Assembly (NCBI GenBank): GCA_018817405.1
Contig: JAHITZ010000058.1
Coordinates: 1-39,082, forward strand
Reading direction: 5' to 3'
DNA length: 39,082 nucleotides
Origin: Nanobdellota archaeon
Lineage (GTDB): Archaea; Nanobdellota; Nanobdellia; Pacearchaeales; GW2011-AR1
Shown: positions 7,701-16,908 of the stretch, piece after piece
Layout: each line of letters opens with the position of its first letter
Position numbering within the stretch: the first letter of the stretch is position 1
Notes under the pieces: model-generated
Seen by the model: the letters and a program-made list of their open reading frames with translations, nothing else
What the model was told of the DNA's origin: nothing
Database searches by the model: none
Position numbers and translations under genes: made by a program

Positions 7701-8066
7701 ATGAAAGGAATGAATAGGAGCGCAGTCACTGTGAATTGGATTTTGTTAGGTTTGGTGATGCTTGTGCCTGGTTTGTTGAAGTTGTTCGTGACGGGACTTG
7801 CGGCTATTGTGGGCATGTTGTCTGGAACGCCTTTGTTTGCGTGGGCGCCGACTTTTTGGGCGTGGGTTTTGATTCTTGCAGAGATACTTTCAGGAATCTT
7901 GATTTTAGCTAAATGGAAAGTCGAGAAGGTGATTTGGTTCCCAATAATAATATTAGTTGTGGCGACGTTTACAGCACATTGGGCTAACTGGGGCAATATG
8001 CTTGTTCACTTAGCATTGGCTTCAAATTACTGGCTGCTTCCTGGTTTGTTGAAATCAGGCAAGTAA
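7701..8066 (+). CDS. DoxX-like four-helix membrane protein
   Basis: The 121-residue protein has four hydrophobic segments (about 11-30, 45-70, 75-90 and 97-115). It also has the DoxX-type first helix ILLGLVMLVPGLLKLF and the helix-3 pattern ILAEILSGILILAKW. DoxX/SURF4-type proteins are small membrane proteins linked in bacteria to redox or oxidative-stress functions; the archaeal role is unknown. A GGAGG ribosome-binding site lies 6 nt before the ATG. Upstream is a palindromic site that may regulate it. Confidence 0.65.
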   Translation: MKGMNRSAVTVNWILLGLVMLVPGLLKLFVTGLAAIVGMLSGTPLFAWAPTFWAWVLILAEILSGILILAKWKVEKVIWFPIIILVVATFTAHWANWGNMLVHLALASNYWLLPGLLKSGK

Positions 8067-8113
8067 ATTCTGAATTTATTTTTTATTTTTAAAAAAGTTG
8101 GCTTGGTGATAAA

Positions 8114-8296
8114 TTGGACGCCAGGCCTGAAGCGGCGTCTTGTAGTAAGCGTTTGTTTCGTTTGCATAAATCTGATACATTCATATCGAATGGTTTGGGT
8201 GTTGTGTTGGAAAGAATGGATACTGTTGGAAAGAAAGGCAAGGGAAGAGTTCCTCTTGTTGCGATGCGAGCAGTTCTTAATGAGTTGCTTGTTTAG
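8114..8296 (+). CDS. Small basic protein, 60 aa, TTG start
   Basis: No ATG is available early in this frame, but TTG at 8114 lies about 24 nt after TTTTTAAAAAA (8086-8096), matching the leaderless promoter spacing seen elsewhere. The product (LDARPEAASCSKRLFRLHKS...) is Lys/Arg-rich with a hydrophobic C-terminal helix VPLVAMRAVLNELLV. It could be a small nucleic-acid-binding protein. It overlaps the convergent serS stop by 4 nt. The alternative frame 8103-8306 looks less protein-like. It could also be a remnant of a longer gene. Confidence 0.4.
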   Translation: MDARPEAASCSKRLFRLHKSDTFISNGLGVVLERMDTVGKKGKGRVPLVAMRAVLNELLV

Positions 8297-9573
8297 TTTT
8301 TCTTGATAACTTTCTTACCTTGCATGTAAGGTTGGAGAACTTTAGGGATTTCGACTGTGCCGTCTTTTTGCTGGTAGTTTTCTAGAATAGCTACGAGAGC
8401 TCGGGATGTTGCAATTACTGTGTTGTTGAGTGTGTGGGGGAAACGGCGTTCGTTCTTTTCGTCAACATACTTAATGTTTAGTCTTCTGGCTTGGGCTTCT
8501 TCCATGTTTGTGACAGAGCCGATTTCTTTGTATTCTTGATCGAGAAGGGACCAGTATTCTAGATCTGCGCCTTTTGCTTTGAGGTCTGCGAGATCGCCTG
8601 AGCAAGACTCCAAGATTCTTGTGGGTATGCCTAGTTTTTTGTAAAATTCTACAGAGATGTTTAATATTTCATCGTAGAACTTGTAGGAATCTTCTGGTTT
8701 GCAAATCACGACCATTTCTTGTTTGTTGAACTGGTGTGTTCTGAACAAACCTTTTTCGTTGATGCCGTGCGAGCCGATTTCTTTTCTAAAGCACATAGAG
8801 TAGCCTGTTAGTTTTATTGGGAGTTCTTCTTTTCTTAATGTCTTGTTGATGAACATTCCGATTAATGGATGTTCGGATGTTGCGATGAGGTAGAGATCTT
8901 CGTCTTGGATTTTGTAAGACATTTGGTTTATTTCTTCTGTTGAGTAGACTCCTCTCAGGATATTTTCGCGAATCATTAAAGGGGGTTCGATGTAGTCGTA
9001 CTTTTTTGAAAGCATGAGTTCTCGCGAGAAACTTATCAATGCTTGGTTTAGCAAGGCGAGGTCTCCTTTTAGGTAATAAAAACCGTTGCCTGATGTTTTT
9101 GCAGAGGTGTCGAAGTCTGCTATGCCTAAAGATTCTGCTAACTCCACGTGGTTTTTTAATTTGAAGTTGAACTTCTTTGGCTTGCCTATTTTTTTTATTT
9201 CAACATTTTCGGTTCCGTCTTTACCAATTGGAACCGATTTATGGATTATGTTTGGTAATTTTTTAAGAGTTTCATCGATTTGTTCCTTGAGTTTGTTTAC
9301 TTTTTTCTCAATTTCTTCTATCTTGTTTGGGATGAGTTTAGCAGCATGCATTAATTTCTTTACTTCTTTGCCTTGTTTTTTGTAGTTGGCAATTTCTTTC
9401 GAGATTATGTTTCTTTCGTTGCGGAGTTTGTCGACTCGTTGTTTTTGGTTTCGCCAGTCTATGTCTTTTTTTCTGATTATATCTATAAGATATAATTTTT
9501 CTCCTTGGAACTTTTTCTTTAGGTTTTCTTTTACTAACTCAGGATTTTCTCTGACTAGTTTGATGTCTATCAT
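8293..9573 (-). CDS. serS: Seryl-tRNA synthetase
   Basis: The 426-residue class II synthetase charges tRNA-Ser with serine. Residues ~30-110 form the tRNA-binding coiled coil (Lys/Glu-rich heptads). The catalytic core contains motif 2 (MCFRKEIGSHG...LFRTHQFNKQE) and motif 3 (NTVIATSRALVAILENYQ). The C terminus is a short basic tail. It is the common bacterial/eukaryal-type SerRS rather than the methanogen form. The ATG at 9573 has TATTTAAA (9595-9602) about 25 nt upstream. Coding-strand composition is A/C-rich because the + strand here is G/T-rich. Confidence 0.97.
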   Translation of the reverse strand: MIDIKLVRENPELVKENLKKKFQGEKLYLIDIIRKKDIDWRNQKQRVDKLRNERNIISKEIANYKKQGKEVKKLMHAAKLIPNKIEEIEKKVNKLKEQIDETLKKLPNIIHKSVPIGKDGTENVEIKKIGKPKKFNFKLKNHVELAESLGIADFDTSAKTSGNGFYYLKGDLALLNQALISFSRELMLSKKYDYIEPPLMIRENILRGVYSTEEINQMSYKIQDEDLYLIATSEHPLIGMFINKTLRKEELPIKLTGYSMCFRKEIGSHGINEKGLFRTHQFNKQEMVVICKPEDSYKFYDEILNISVEFYKKLGIPTRILESCSGDLADLKAKGADLEYWSLLDQEYKEIGSVTNMEEAQARRLNIKYVDEKNERRFPHTLNNTVIATSRALVAILENYQQKDGTVEIPKVLQPYMQGKKVIKKN

Positions 9574-9818
9574 GTTAAATGTAAGAAGAATGGATATTTA
9601 AAAGTTAACAATTGTCTATGTTGGTGATTGTTTGCTACGAATCGGCTTTGAGCACGATTCTTCGCTGAAAAGAAGAGTAAGTAATATAAATTGATTTGAT
9701 GATTGGAGTTCTAGTTATTTTTGTATACTTTAGGTAATTTGATTTTACATTCCCCTATCTTATTATTGTAAGCAAAATCTTATAAACTCCTCCTTCTAAT
9801 TAAAGAACAGAGGAGAGC

Positions 9819-10511
9819 ATGGCATTTGAAAGTATAGAATCAATTTACGGCGGTTTTTTATCGTCGCTCTTTTTTGATAGAGCGCTCGCTGTGAGTGTTT
9901 TGGTTTTGGCGGTGACATTAGCTGTTGCAGCATTGTTTATATTTAAGTTTTATAAGTCAATATCAAAAAGAAATTTGATTGCACTTAATTTGAACAAGTA
10001 CAATACTTCAGAACATCCTATTATGGGAAAACTTTTTGCCATGGTTCTTTATTTGTTAGAGTACATAGTTATCATGCCGGTGATAATTGTGCTTTGGTTT
10101 GCTGCGCTGGCAATTATTCTTTTGTTAATTGCAAAAGAGCAGAGTATTGGATATATTCTCTGGCTTTCTGCATCAATGATTGGTGCAATTAGAATTTTGG
10201 CTTATATTAGGGGAGAGATAGCTAAAGACCTGGCGAAATTATTTCCTTTTATCACTTTGTCTATTTTTCTTTTAAGTCCTGGAGAGTTCAACCTTAATGT
10301 TATTATAGAAAAGGTAAGGACAATTCCTGATTTGTTGACCCATATCTTTTCTTTTATTTTTGTTGTTTTAGTTGTTGAGATTATTTTGAGAGTTTTTTAT
10401 ACAGTTTATGAATTTTGGCGAAGTGAAGGTGGTAAGGAAGAGGCGGTTGTAGATGTTGTTAAGGAGAAGATTGATGAAGAGGTTAAGAAGAGGGTTGATG
10501 AAGGAGATTGA
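9819..10511 (+). CDS. Membrane protein with charged C-terminal tail, unknown
   Basis: The 230-residue protein has hydrophobic helices at about 20-45, 72-108, 112-130, 140-155 and 168-192. A highly charged tail (EEAVVDVVKEKIDEEVKKRVDEGD) is likely a short coiled coil in the cytoplasm. A basic KFYKSISKRNLIALNLNKY segment follows helix 1. The fold recalls small channel-like membrane proteins, but no conserved pore motif is seen. A GAGGAG site precedes the ATG and a TTATAAA box lies about 35-40 nt upstream. I do not recognise the family. Confidence 0.7.
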   Translation: MAFESIESIYGGFLSSLFFDRALAVSVLVLAVTLAVAALFIFKFYKSISKRNLIALNLNKYNTSEHPIMGKLFAMVLYLLEYIVIMPVIIVLWFAALAIILLLIAKEQSIGYILWLSASMIGAIRILAYIRGEIAKDLAKLFPFITLSIFLLSPGEFNLNVIIEKVRTIPDLLTHIFSFIFVVLVVEIILRVFYTVYEFWRSEGGKEEAVVDVVKEKIDEEVKKRVDEGD

Positions 10512-10746
10512 AGGGTGATGAGGATAGGAGAGATTCTCTGGTTTTATAAATTTAATTCGGTTGTTTATTAGAAATGATTATAACAAGCAATATCTTCAAA
10601 ATATACAGTTCTGTATAATATTATTAAACAGTTTTTGGAGTGGTTAGTGGCGTTGGTAATGAATTATACAATTTTGATGTTGTAACCGCTAATTTTGACA
10701 ATAGATAATCTTAAAAAAGTTCTTTTTTTGAAGGTTATATCATATT

Positions 10747-10806
10747 CATCCCACTTGGCTGGGGTGAAAGGGGCTGGCACACGCGGCGTGTCCAGTCCCA
10801 TTTTTT
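10747..10806 (+). ncRNA. Candidate structured RNA: two GC-rich hairpins and a T-tract
   Basis: In the AT-rich gap 10512-10820, CATCCCA/TGGGGTG (10747-10753/10760-10766) forms a 7-bp stem. It is followed by GGGG-CTGG-ACACG paired with CGTGT-CCAG-CCC (10770-10799) and then ATTTTTTAATT. GC-rich paired islands in AT-rich archaeal DNA often mark small RNAs. The T-tract could also make this a terminator for the 230-aa membrane gene upstream, though that gene ends 236 nt earlier. Nothing else is recognised in the gap. Confidence 0.4.
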
Positions 10807-10820
10807 AATTATTTGGATTA

Positions 10821-10991
10821 TCAAAACAAAAATTTCTTTTTTTTGCACATGCAGACAATTCCGTATGTGCCTGCAATTAAGAAAGCAATGCTGAGGAAGT
10901 TCCAAAATAAAGTTCCTAAGATGTTTGAAGAGGTAACTGCTGCTAGAATATAAATTGCAATTGCGAGAGTGTTTTTTGTGGAAGGTTTCAT
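10821..10991 (-). CDS. Small two-helix membrane protein, 56 aa
   Basis: The ORF track extends this frame to 11138, but the upstream part lies inside a strong inverted repeat, so the internal ATG at 10991 is preferred. The 56-aa product has helices IAIYILAAVTSSNILG and FWNFLSIAFLIAGTYGIVC with a basic tail CKKKKFLF. No function can be assigned. No good ribosome-binding site or TATA box is clear at this start, which lowers confidence. Confidence 0.4.
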   Translation of the reverse strand: MKPSTKNTLAIAIYILAAVTSSNILGTLFWNFLSIAFLIAGTYGIVCMCKKKKFLF

Positions 10992-11007
10992 TATTTGTTG
11001 AGGGGGG

Positions 11008-11134
11008 CTTTGTTGAAAATTAACTTTCTGTTGTTCGCTTCCCACACACCTCGCCCGGTTACTTTCGATTTGTCTCGCTTTGCTCGACAAATAGAGCAGA
11101 TAATAACGAACAACTTCTGACTTTTTCAACAAAG
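11008..11134. repeat. 127-bp inverted-repeat element (MITE-like)
   Basis: CTTTGTTGAAAA...TGTTGTTCG (11008-11037) is matched by the reverse complement of 11107-11134, CTTTGTTGAAAA...AGTTGTTCG, with a mismatched centre. Between the arms a further hairpin ATTTGTC/GACAAAT occurs. The element has no ORF of its own and sits just upstream of the promoter of the 1513-aa surface protein. It may be a miniature transposable element or a structured RNA. Confidence 0.6.
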
Positions 11135-11192
11135 TCACTAATGTGAAGAAGTTTAAATATATTTATATATGGAAATGTTTTAATTTAAGGGT

Positions 11193-14100
11193 ATGAAAAA
11201 GAGTGTTGTAATTGGATTTGCTTTTTGTTTGATTGTTTTAGTTAGTTTTGTTGCTGCGGCTGATTCTGGCGATGTTGATAAAAGAAGTTTTTTTGAGAAG
11301 ATTGTTGATTTTTTCAAGGAGAGGTTTGGTTTTGGAGTGATGTTTTCTCCAGAGTGTGGGGGAACGATAACAGAAAGCATTACGTTAACTGAAGATTTTG
11401 TTTGTGGAGCGGAGTTCGCAATAACTGTCGGAGCAGACGACATCACAATCAATTGCAACAGCAATACGATATTGGGGCCAGCAAGCGGAGCATTGGAAGG
11501 AACTTCAGTTGCGATCCGTAATCCTGGTTACAACAACCTTGTAATACAAAACTGCGTAATCCAGGACTACGGCGAAAGTATTAGTGTTTACAGCAACTCT
11601 GATAACACTCAAATACTAAATAACAATATTTATTGCAGTCAAAACATGAGAAACCTGCAACAAAAAGGAATTCGCATAATTGGCTCTCAAAACTCTAACG
11701 TAGACATGAACATTATTTCTAACTGTGACCTAGGAATCCTCTTTTTTGACTCTCAAGGAACAATCACAAACAACGATATATCACTCCCAAACGTAGATGC
11801 TGCCCTTGAGGGGATTAATGTGGGAGGTAGCAGCGGAAGTTCTGTCCAACAAAATACTATAACTGCTGAACTTCCAGCAGATTCATCCCTACTAAACGGA
11901 ATCCATATTTCTTATAGCAATAATAATATTATATCTTCTAACCAAATAAGTAATGTAAAAATTGGCGTGACTTCAACAGGCGACAGCAACCAAATCCTAG
12001 GAAACGAAATCGAAGGAATTCTTGACGAAAGTAATTCAATCACCGGAATATCTTCTTGGGGAAACAACAACATAATTCAAAACAACGTGATATCAAAAGA
12101 AAGATATGGCATAAGATTAAATGAAGGAACCCAAAACCAAATATCTTCAAATACAATAACAAGCGATCCATTTTTCTGGGATTCAGAAGGAATAGACATT
12201 TCAGCAGGAGTCAGCGGTAATGATTTCTTAGATAATAATATAATAACTACCTCTAAAGGAATCTTTCTTCGGGACAATAGTAATTACAACAACCTCTACG
12301 GTAACTACCTGCCAGATAATGCAGAAGAATCTGCTGGATGCACAGGTAATAATTGGAACAACTCTGAAAGAGGAAACTATTGGACTAACGCAGGCAACCC
12401 CGGTTTCCCTTATAATCACACAGTCGAAGGAGAAGGCGACGGAGTCGACTATTTGCCAGAATGGTTAGAGGTAGAATGTGTTATTGCGGAAAACGATTGT
12501 GCAGACGGAGAATATTGTTTTGAGGGAATTTGCACGCCTTGTGTTGATGCAGATGGCGATACTTATTTCGGAACAGAAGGAAACTGCGGGGAAATAGACT
12601 GCGACGACACAGACCTTAACATCTATCCTGGCGCAGAAGAAGTTTGTGATGGTGCTGATAATAATTGTGATGGGGATGTTGACGAAGAACCCCCGGCACT
12701 TTGCGACCCAAGTGAAACTTGCCAAGGAGAACAAGGCTGCCAATCAGTTTATTGTGGAGCCTGGATTTCACACGACACAGTCTTAACAGAAAACCTTACA
12801 GAATGTTCAGGTACCGGGCTATACATCCATGGAGACGATATAATGCTCGATTGCGCAGGCCATTTAATAGAAGGCTCTGGAACTAATGGAATAGGGACAA
12901 ATTCCGACAACGTCACAATAAAAAATTGCTTAATTGAAAACTTCTACTTTGGAATCGGCTTTGGGTCTTCTGATAATATTATTCTAAACAACACAATAAT
13001 AGAAAGCACCGCCCCCGGCTCAAAAGGGATTGCGGGATGGGGGTCAAATAATATAATTAAAATGAACAAAATCCTCGACAGAAGCCAAGGTATCTTTTTG
13101 GGAAATGGAGTCTCTTTAAACAACAACATCACAGAAAACATTTTAATTGAAAACAATGTTGGAATTTTTTTAGACACAGACACAAACAATAATCTTTTCT
13201 GGGCAAACAATCTTTCAAACACTCTTAATATAGATTCAAGTTCAACAACTGGCAATTATTGGAACCTCTCAACACAGGGCAATTATTGGAGTGACTTTGA
13301 AAATAATATAGGATATCCAGATAATCAATACATTATAATAGGAGACGGAATTGACTATCACCCTAAACAGCTCGAGCTTGAAACCTGCTCTGCCCAAGGA
13401 GGCTACGAATGTTCGGCCAACGAATTCTGCCCAGGAAGCATCATCCCATCCTTAGATACAGATAGTTGTTGCGACATTCCTTGTGAAGCAACTTGCGGTT
13501 CTGCCGACGGAATTTGCCCTCCTGGCTGTTCCCATTCTGATGGTGATCCAGATTGCACCTGGTGCGGTGATGGAATAGTACAAGCTCCGAACGATGACGG
13601 AGAAAATGAAGAATGCGATGACGGCAACAATCTCAATGGAGATGGCTGTGATGAATTCTGCCAAGATGAACCAGAGCCAGAATGCACAACCGACGAACAA
13701 TGCGATGATGGTTCATTCTGCGATGGTGTTGAAACCTGTCAGGCGGGAACCTGTGTTGCGGGAACACCTCCTTGTGTGGATGATGGGGTTGAATGTACAA
13801 CTGTTTTGTGTGATGAAGGATCTGATCAGTGTAATGTTCCGGATGATGGTTATTGCCAGGATATTTTGGGATTATTTTGCGATGGTGAAGAGACTTGTGA
13901 TGCTGTGGATGATTGTCAGGCAGGGTTTTTGGATTGGAGTGATGGGGTGTATTGTACAGTTGATAGTTGTGATGAAGACCTCGATGAAATAATTCATACT
14001 GCTAATGACGTGCTTTGCCAGGATGGGTTATGGTGTAATGGGGCTGAGATTTGTGATGCTGTTTTGGGTTGTCAAAATGGCACACAAGAAGTTTGTGATG

Positions 14101-15734
14101 ATGGTTTGGAGTGTTCGGTAGATAGTTGTGACGAAGGAGAAGATGAGGGAGATGATGAAGGGCAATGTGTTTCTGATACTTCAGATTGTACTTGTACTGT
14201 TGAAACCCAAGAAGTTGATTGCGATGATGGGAATCTTTGTACGCTTGATACTTGCAATCCAAATACCCTCCTTTGTAATCTTCCTGAAAATGTTATCAAT
14301 GGGACAGAGTGTGATGATGGATTCTTTTGTACATTAGGGGATGTTTGTAGTGGGGGGGTTTGTTCTGGAGATGAAAATGAATGTTCAGATGGATTTAGTT
14401 GCACTGTTGGAACATGTGATGATGTAAATGACGTTTGTATTCAAGCAGGATATGATGCGTTGTGTAACGATCAAACTTATTGTAACGGTACAGAGGTTTG
14501 TAACATAACCTTGGGTTGTGTGGCTGGAGACCCAATTGTTTGTGGGGGGGATGACGGAATTGAGTGTACTGACCATATTTGTGTGGAGGAAATAGCTAAC
14601 TGTGCACATGTGGAAAACAATACTAATTGCGAAGACGGATTTATGTGCTTAGTTGATGAAGGGGGGTGCGTGGATACTAGTGGAAGTTTCTGTGGAAACA
14701 ACATAGCGGAATTAGGAGAAGAATGCGATGGCTTAGATTTGAGTAACGAAACTTGTGAAAGCCTGGGCTTTCCTGCAGGAAATTCAACATCCCTCGGATT
14801 AATATGTGCGAACTGCGAATTCGACACAACTGACTGTGTCCTTCTCCCTCTCTTGCCAGAACTACTAGAGGGCTCTTCTGATTTTAGCAATCCAATTGTT
14901 GAGGATGCCGTCTTGATTTTAGAAAGCGGAAAAATCAACCTCGCCGGAATTCTAAACTTCACAAAATTAGATCTCGTTAATAATATGGAAGTGTCTCAGG
15001 GAAGAATTGGTTTTGACATGACAAAACCGCGAATGCACCAGATAAATGCGCCTGCCGATTTGGGGTTTGTAGGGGTTGGTGAATTGGACGAGGCATCTGT
15101 GATTAGAGAATTAGATGGTGGAACTCTGGAAGTTTGCGAGGAATGCGGTTTGGTTTTTGATTCTGAAACAGGAGAATACTCTGTCGGGGTTTTTGGTTTT
15201 AGCACTTACGTTCTGGGCGAGAAATGCGGCAACAGTCTTTGCGAAAGTGGTGAGAGTTGTTCAACTTGCCCTACGGATTGCGGGGCTTGCGATACTGGAG
15301 GCGGCGGAGGTGGCGGGGGAGGTTCGCCTACTGTTTATGAATGTAATGATGGTCTTGATAATGATTTAGATGGAAAGATAGATTATCCTGATGATTTGGG
15401 CTGTGTTTCTGCTACTGATAACACAGAATTGGATATTTCAGAATTGGCTGGTTGTGTGGAAAACTGGGTGTGTGGTGATTGGAGCGAGTGTGAAAATGAT
15501 GTTAAGACAAGGGATTGTTATGATACAAATAATTGCGGGACCTTTTTCTATAAGCCGGCGACTGAAAAAGAATGCAGTTTGTTTGACAGAGATGTAATTA
15601 TCGGGGGAATAAGGTTAGACCTTATCTTTGTTGTGATAGTGGTGATTGCGGCTGCGATTATTTGTGCAATTGGTGTTGTGCTGTTGATTAGAAACAAGAG
15701 ACTGGAACTTGCCAGCAAGAATATAGTGGAATAG
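11193..15734 (+). CDS. Giant surface protein: beta-helix, MopE-like and Cys-rich repeats, C-terminal anchor
   Basis: The 1513-residue protein starts with a signal peptide (MKKSVVIGFAFCLIVLVSF, cleavage near AAA-DSG). Residues ~60-400 are NosD-type right-handed beta-helix repeats (N-N-x-I-x-x-N patterns). Residues ~450-503 are a MopE-like motif (DCDDTDLNIYPGAEEVCDG). A second beta-helix spans ~530-720, and ~790-830 is a DUF4215-like segment (ECDDGNNLNGDGCDEFC). Then come many C-x-D-G/C-x-x-G Cys repeats (~830-1190), a beta-rich part, CGNSLCESGESCSTC, a Gly9 linker, a calcium-like LDNDLDGKIDYPDD and a thrombospondin-like WVCGDWSEC. A membrane helix (~1473-1500) and short basic tail end it. It is probably a cell-surface adhesin or carbohydrate-binding/degrading protein. 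TTTATATAT lies ~27 nt upstream. Composition switches between A/C-rich and G/T-rich blocks inside the gene. Confidence 0.88.
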   Translation: MKKSVVIGFAFCLIVLVSFVAAADSGDVDKRSFFEKIVDFFKERFGFGVMFSPECGGTITESITLTEDFVCGAEFAITVGADDITINCNSNTILGPASGALEGTSVAIRNPGYNNLVIQNCVIQDYGESISVYSNSDNTQILNNNIYCSQNMRNLQQKGIRIIGSQNSNVDMNIISNCDLGILFFDSQGTITNNDISLPNVDAALEGINVGGSSGSSVQQNTITAELPADSSLLNGIHISYSNNNIISSNQISNVKIGVTSTGDSNQILGNEIEGILDESNSITGISSWGNNNIIQNNVISKERYGIRLNEGTQNQISSNTITSDPFFWDSEGIDISAGVSGNDFLDNNIITTSKGIFLRDNSNYNNLYGNYLPDNAEESAGCTGNNWNNSERGNYWTNAGNPGFPYNHTVEGEGDGVDYLPEWLEVECVIAENDCADGEYCFEGICTPCVDADGDTYFGTEGNCGEIDCDDTDLNIYPGAEEVCDGADNNCDGDVDEEPPALCDPSETCQGEQGCQSVYCGAWISHDTVLTENLTECSGTGLYIHGDDIMLDCAGHLIEGSGTNGIGTNSDNVTIKNCLIENFYFGIGFGSSDNIILNNTIIESTAPGSKGIAGWGSNNIIKMNKILDRSQGIFLGNGVSLNNNITENILIENNVGIFLDTDTNNNLFWANNLSNTLNIDSSSTTGNYWNLSTQGNYWSDFENNIGYPDNQYIIIGDGIDYHPKQLELETCSAQGGYECSANEFCPGSIIPSLDTDSCCDIPCEATCGSADGICPPGCSHSDGDPDCTWCGDGIVQAPNDDGENEECDDGNNLNGDGCDEFCQDEPEPECTTDEQCDDGSFCDGVETCQAGTCVAGTPPCVDDGVECTTVLCDEGSDQCNVPDDGYCQDILGLFCDGEETCDAVDDCQAGFLDWSDGVYCTVDSCDEDLDEIIHTANDVLCQDGLWCNGAEICDAVLGCQNGTQEVCDDGLECSVDSCDEGEDEGDDEGQCVSDTSDCTCTVETQEVDCDDGNLCTLDTCNPNTLLCNLPENVINGTECDDGFFCTLGDVCSGGVCSGDENECSDGFSCTVGTCDDVNDVCIQAGYDALCNDQTYCNGTEVCNITLGCVAGDPIVCGGDDGIECTDHICVEEIANCAHVENNTNCEDGFMCLVDEGGCVDTSGSFCGNNIAELGEECDGLDLSNETCESLGFPAGNSTSLGLICANCEFDTTDCVLLPLLPELLEGSSDFSNPIVEDAVLILESGKINLAGILNFTKLDLVNNMEVSQGRIGFDMTKPRMHQINAPADLGFVGVGELDEASVIRELDGGTLEVCEECGLVFDSETGEYSVGVFGFSTYVLGEKCGNSLCESGESCSTCPTDCGACDTGGGGGGGGGSPTVYECNDGLDNDLDGKIDYPDDLGCVSATDNTELDISELAGCVENWVCGDWSECENDVKTRDCYDTNNCGTFFYKPATEKECSLFDRDVIIGGIRLDLIFVVIVVIAAAIICAIGVVLLIRNKRLELASKNIVE

Positions 15735-15741
15735 AAAGGCA

Positions 15742-15750
15742 TTTAAACTA
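15742..15750 (+). promoter_or_regulatory. TATA box of the MscS gene
   Basis: TTTAAACTA is centred about 23 nt upstream of the ATG at 15769. The preceding gene stops at 15734, so the channel gene has its own promoter. The position favours 15769 over the TTG at 15763 used by the ORF track. Confidence 0.5.
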
Positions 15751-15768
15751 AATTTTGTTATTTTGTTT

Positions 15769-16833
15769 ATGGGTTTTGGTGAAATGATTCCGCAGTTTGC
15801 AAGTTATATTCCTAATCAGTATGCAAGGGCTTTGATTGTTTTGATTGTGCTGTTTTTGGTTTTTAGAGTTTTATTGGCTTTATTTAACAAGTTTGTTATG
15901 AAGCTGACTTCAAAGACGAAGACTGATATTGATGATATTTTATTAGCGAAGGCTTCAACACCGATGAGCATGGTTGCTTTGTTCATCAGCTTGCGCTTTG
16001 CGATAGAGGAACTTTTTTTGAGTGAGGCGTTTTCATTGAATGCGGAGAGGGTTATTTATTCTGCGTTGGTGATTGCGATAGGTTATCTGATTTTTGCGTT
16101 TGTAGATGTTGCTTTAGTTGTTGCGTGGAAGAATGTTGCTAAGAAAACAAAGGTTAAAATGAATGATAGTTTGACGAACTTGGTTCATGGGACGTTGAAG
16201 ATTATTTTGATTATCCTTGTCTTGTTGTATGTTTTGGAAATTTGGGGTGTTGAGATTGTGCCGGTTTTGGGGGCGTTGGGTATAGCTGGATTGGCTGTTG
16301 CTTTGGCATTGCAACCTGTTTTAGCAAACATTTTCTCAGGGATTTCAGTCATAATGGACAAGTCGGTTAAGGTGGGGGACTGGATAATTATGGAAGATGG
16401 GACTTGGGGAGTTATTCAGAAGATTGGGATTAGGGGCACGAGGGTTAGGACGTTTGATAATGATGTTGTGATAATTCCGAACACGAAATTGGCTGATACT
16501 CCGATTAGGAATGTTTCGTTGCCTGAGACGAGGGTTAGGAAGACGATTCCGTTTGGAGTTGCTTACGGCAGCGATATTGAGAAAGTTAAGAAGGTTGTTC
16601 TTGCAGAGCTGGGCAAGGTAAAGCACGCGTTGAAGGATCCTGCTCCGAGTATTTATTTCCTGAAAATGGGAGATTCTTCGTTGAACTTTAAGGCGTTTTT
16701 CCATATCGACAGTTATGAGAATGGTTATGGTTCGGTTGATGAAGCGAATACGAGGATTTACAATGCTTTGAATCGGGCTGGAATTACAATTCCGTTTCCG
16801 CAGATGGATGTGCACCTCAAGGACAAGAAATAA
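15769..16833 (+). CDS. Small-conductance mechanosensitive channel (MscS family)
   Basis: The 354-residue protein has membrane helices at about 20-45, 65-80, 90-115 and 130-185. The pore helix VLGALGIAGLAVALALQPVL is followed by ANIFSGISVIMDKSVKVGDWI, the signature of the MscS TM3/beta-domain junction. The remainder forms the cytoplasmic beta and alpha/beta domains (IIPNTKLADTPIRNVS). These channels open under membrane tension and release solutes during osmotic downshock. The ATG at 15769 is chosen from the TATA spacing. It lies next to the 1513-aa surface protein but has its own promoter. Confidence 0.93.
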   Translation: MGFGEMIPQFASYIPNQYARALIVLIVLFLVFRVLLALFNKFVMKLTSKTKTDIDDILLAKASTPMSMVALFISLRFAIEELFLSEAFSLNAERVIYSALVIAIGYLIFAFVDVALVVAWKNVAKKTKVKMNDSLTNLVHGTLKIILIILVLLYVLEIWGVEIVPVLGALGIAGLAVALALQPVLANIFSGISVIMDKSVKVGDWIIMEDGTWGVIQKIGIRGTRVRTFDNDVVIIPNTKLADTPIRNVSLPETRVRKTIPFGVAYGSDIEKVKKVVLAELGKVKHALKDPAPSIYFLKMGDSSLNFKAFFHIDSYENGYGSVDEANTRIYNALNRAGITIPFPQMDVHLKDKK

Positions 16834-16908
16834 GAATTCCCCCATAAGAAAATAAAGAGAGTGTCAAGAATTCGTGGCTTGAATAGTGCTGTCAAGTGGC
16901 GTGGCTTT

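Noticed and set aside
8103-8306. 67-aa + strand ORF overlapping the 60-aa gene
   Set aside because: Its Trp/Leu/Ser-rich sequence looks non-coding and no TATA box fits its GTG start; the 8114 frame is preferred.
10821-11138. 105-aa version of the small membrane protein
   Set aside because: Its N-terminal 49 residues come from the inverted-repeat element; only the part from ATG 10991 looks like a membrane protein.
13403-14962. Several minus-strand ORFs of 82-161 aa within the 1513-aa gene
   Set aside because: They are antisense shadows of the repetitive Cys-rich coding sequence (Ser/Pro/Gln-rich composition) without promoters.
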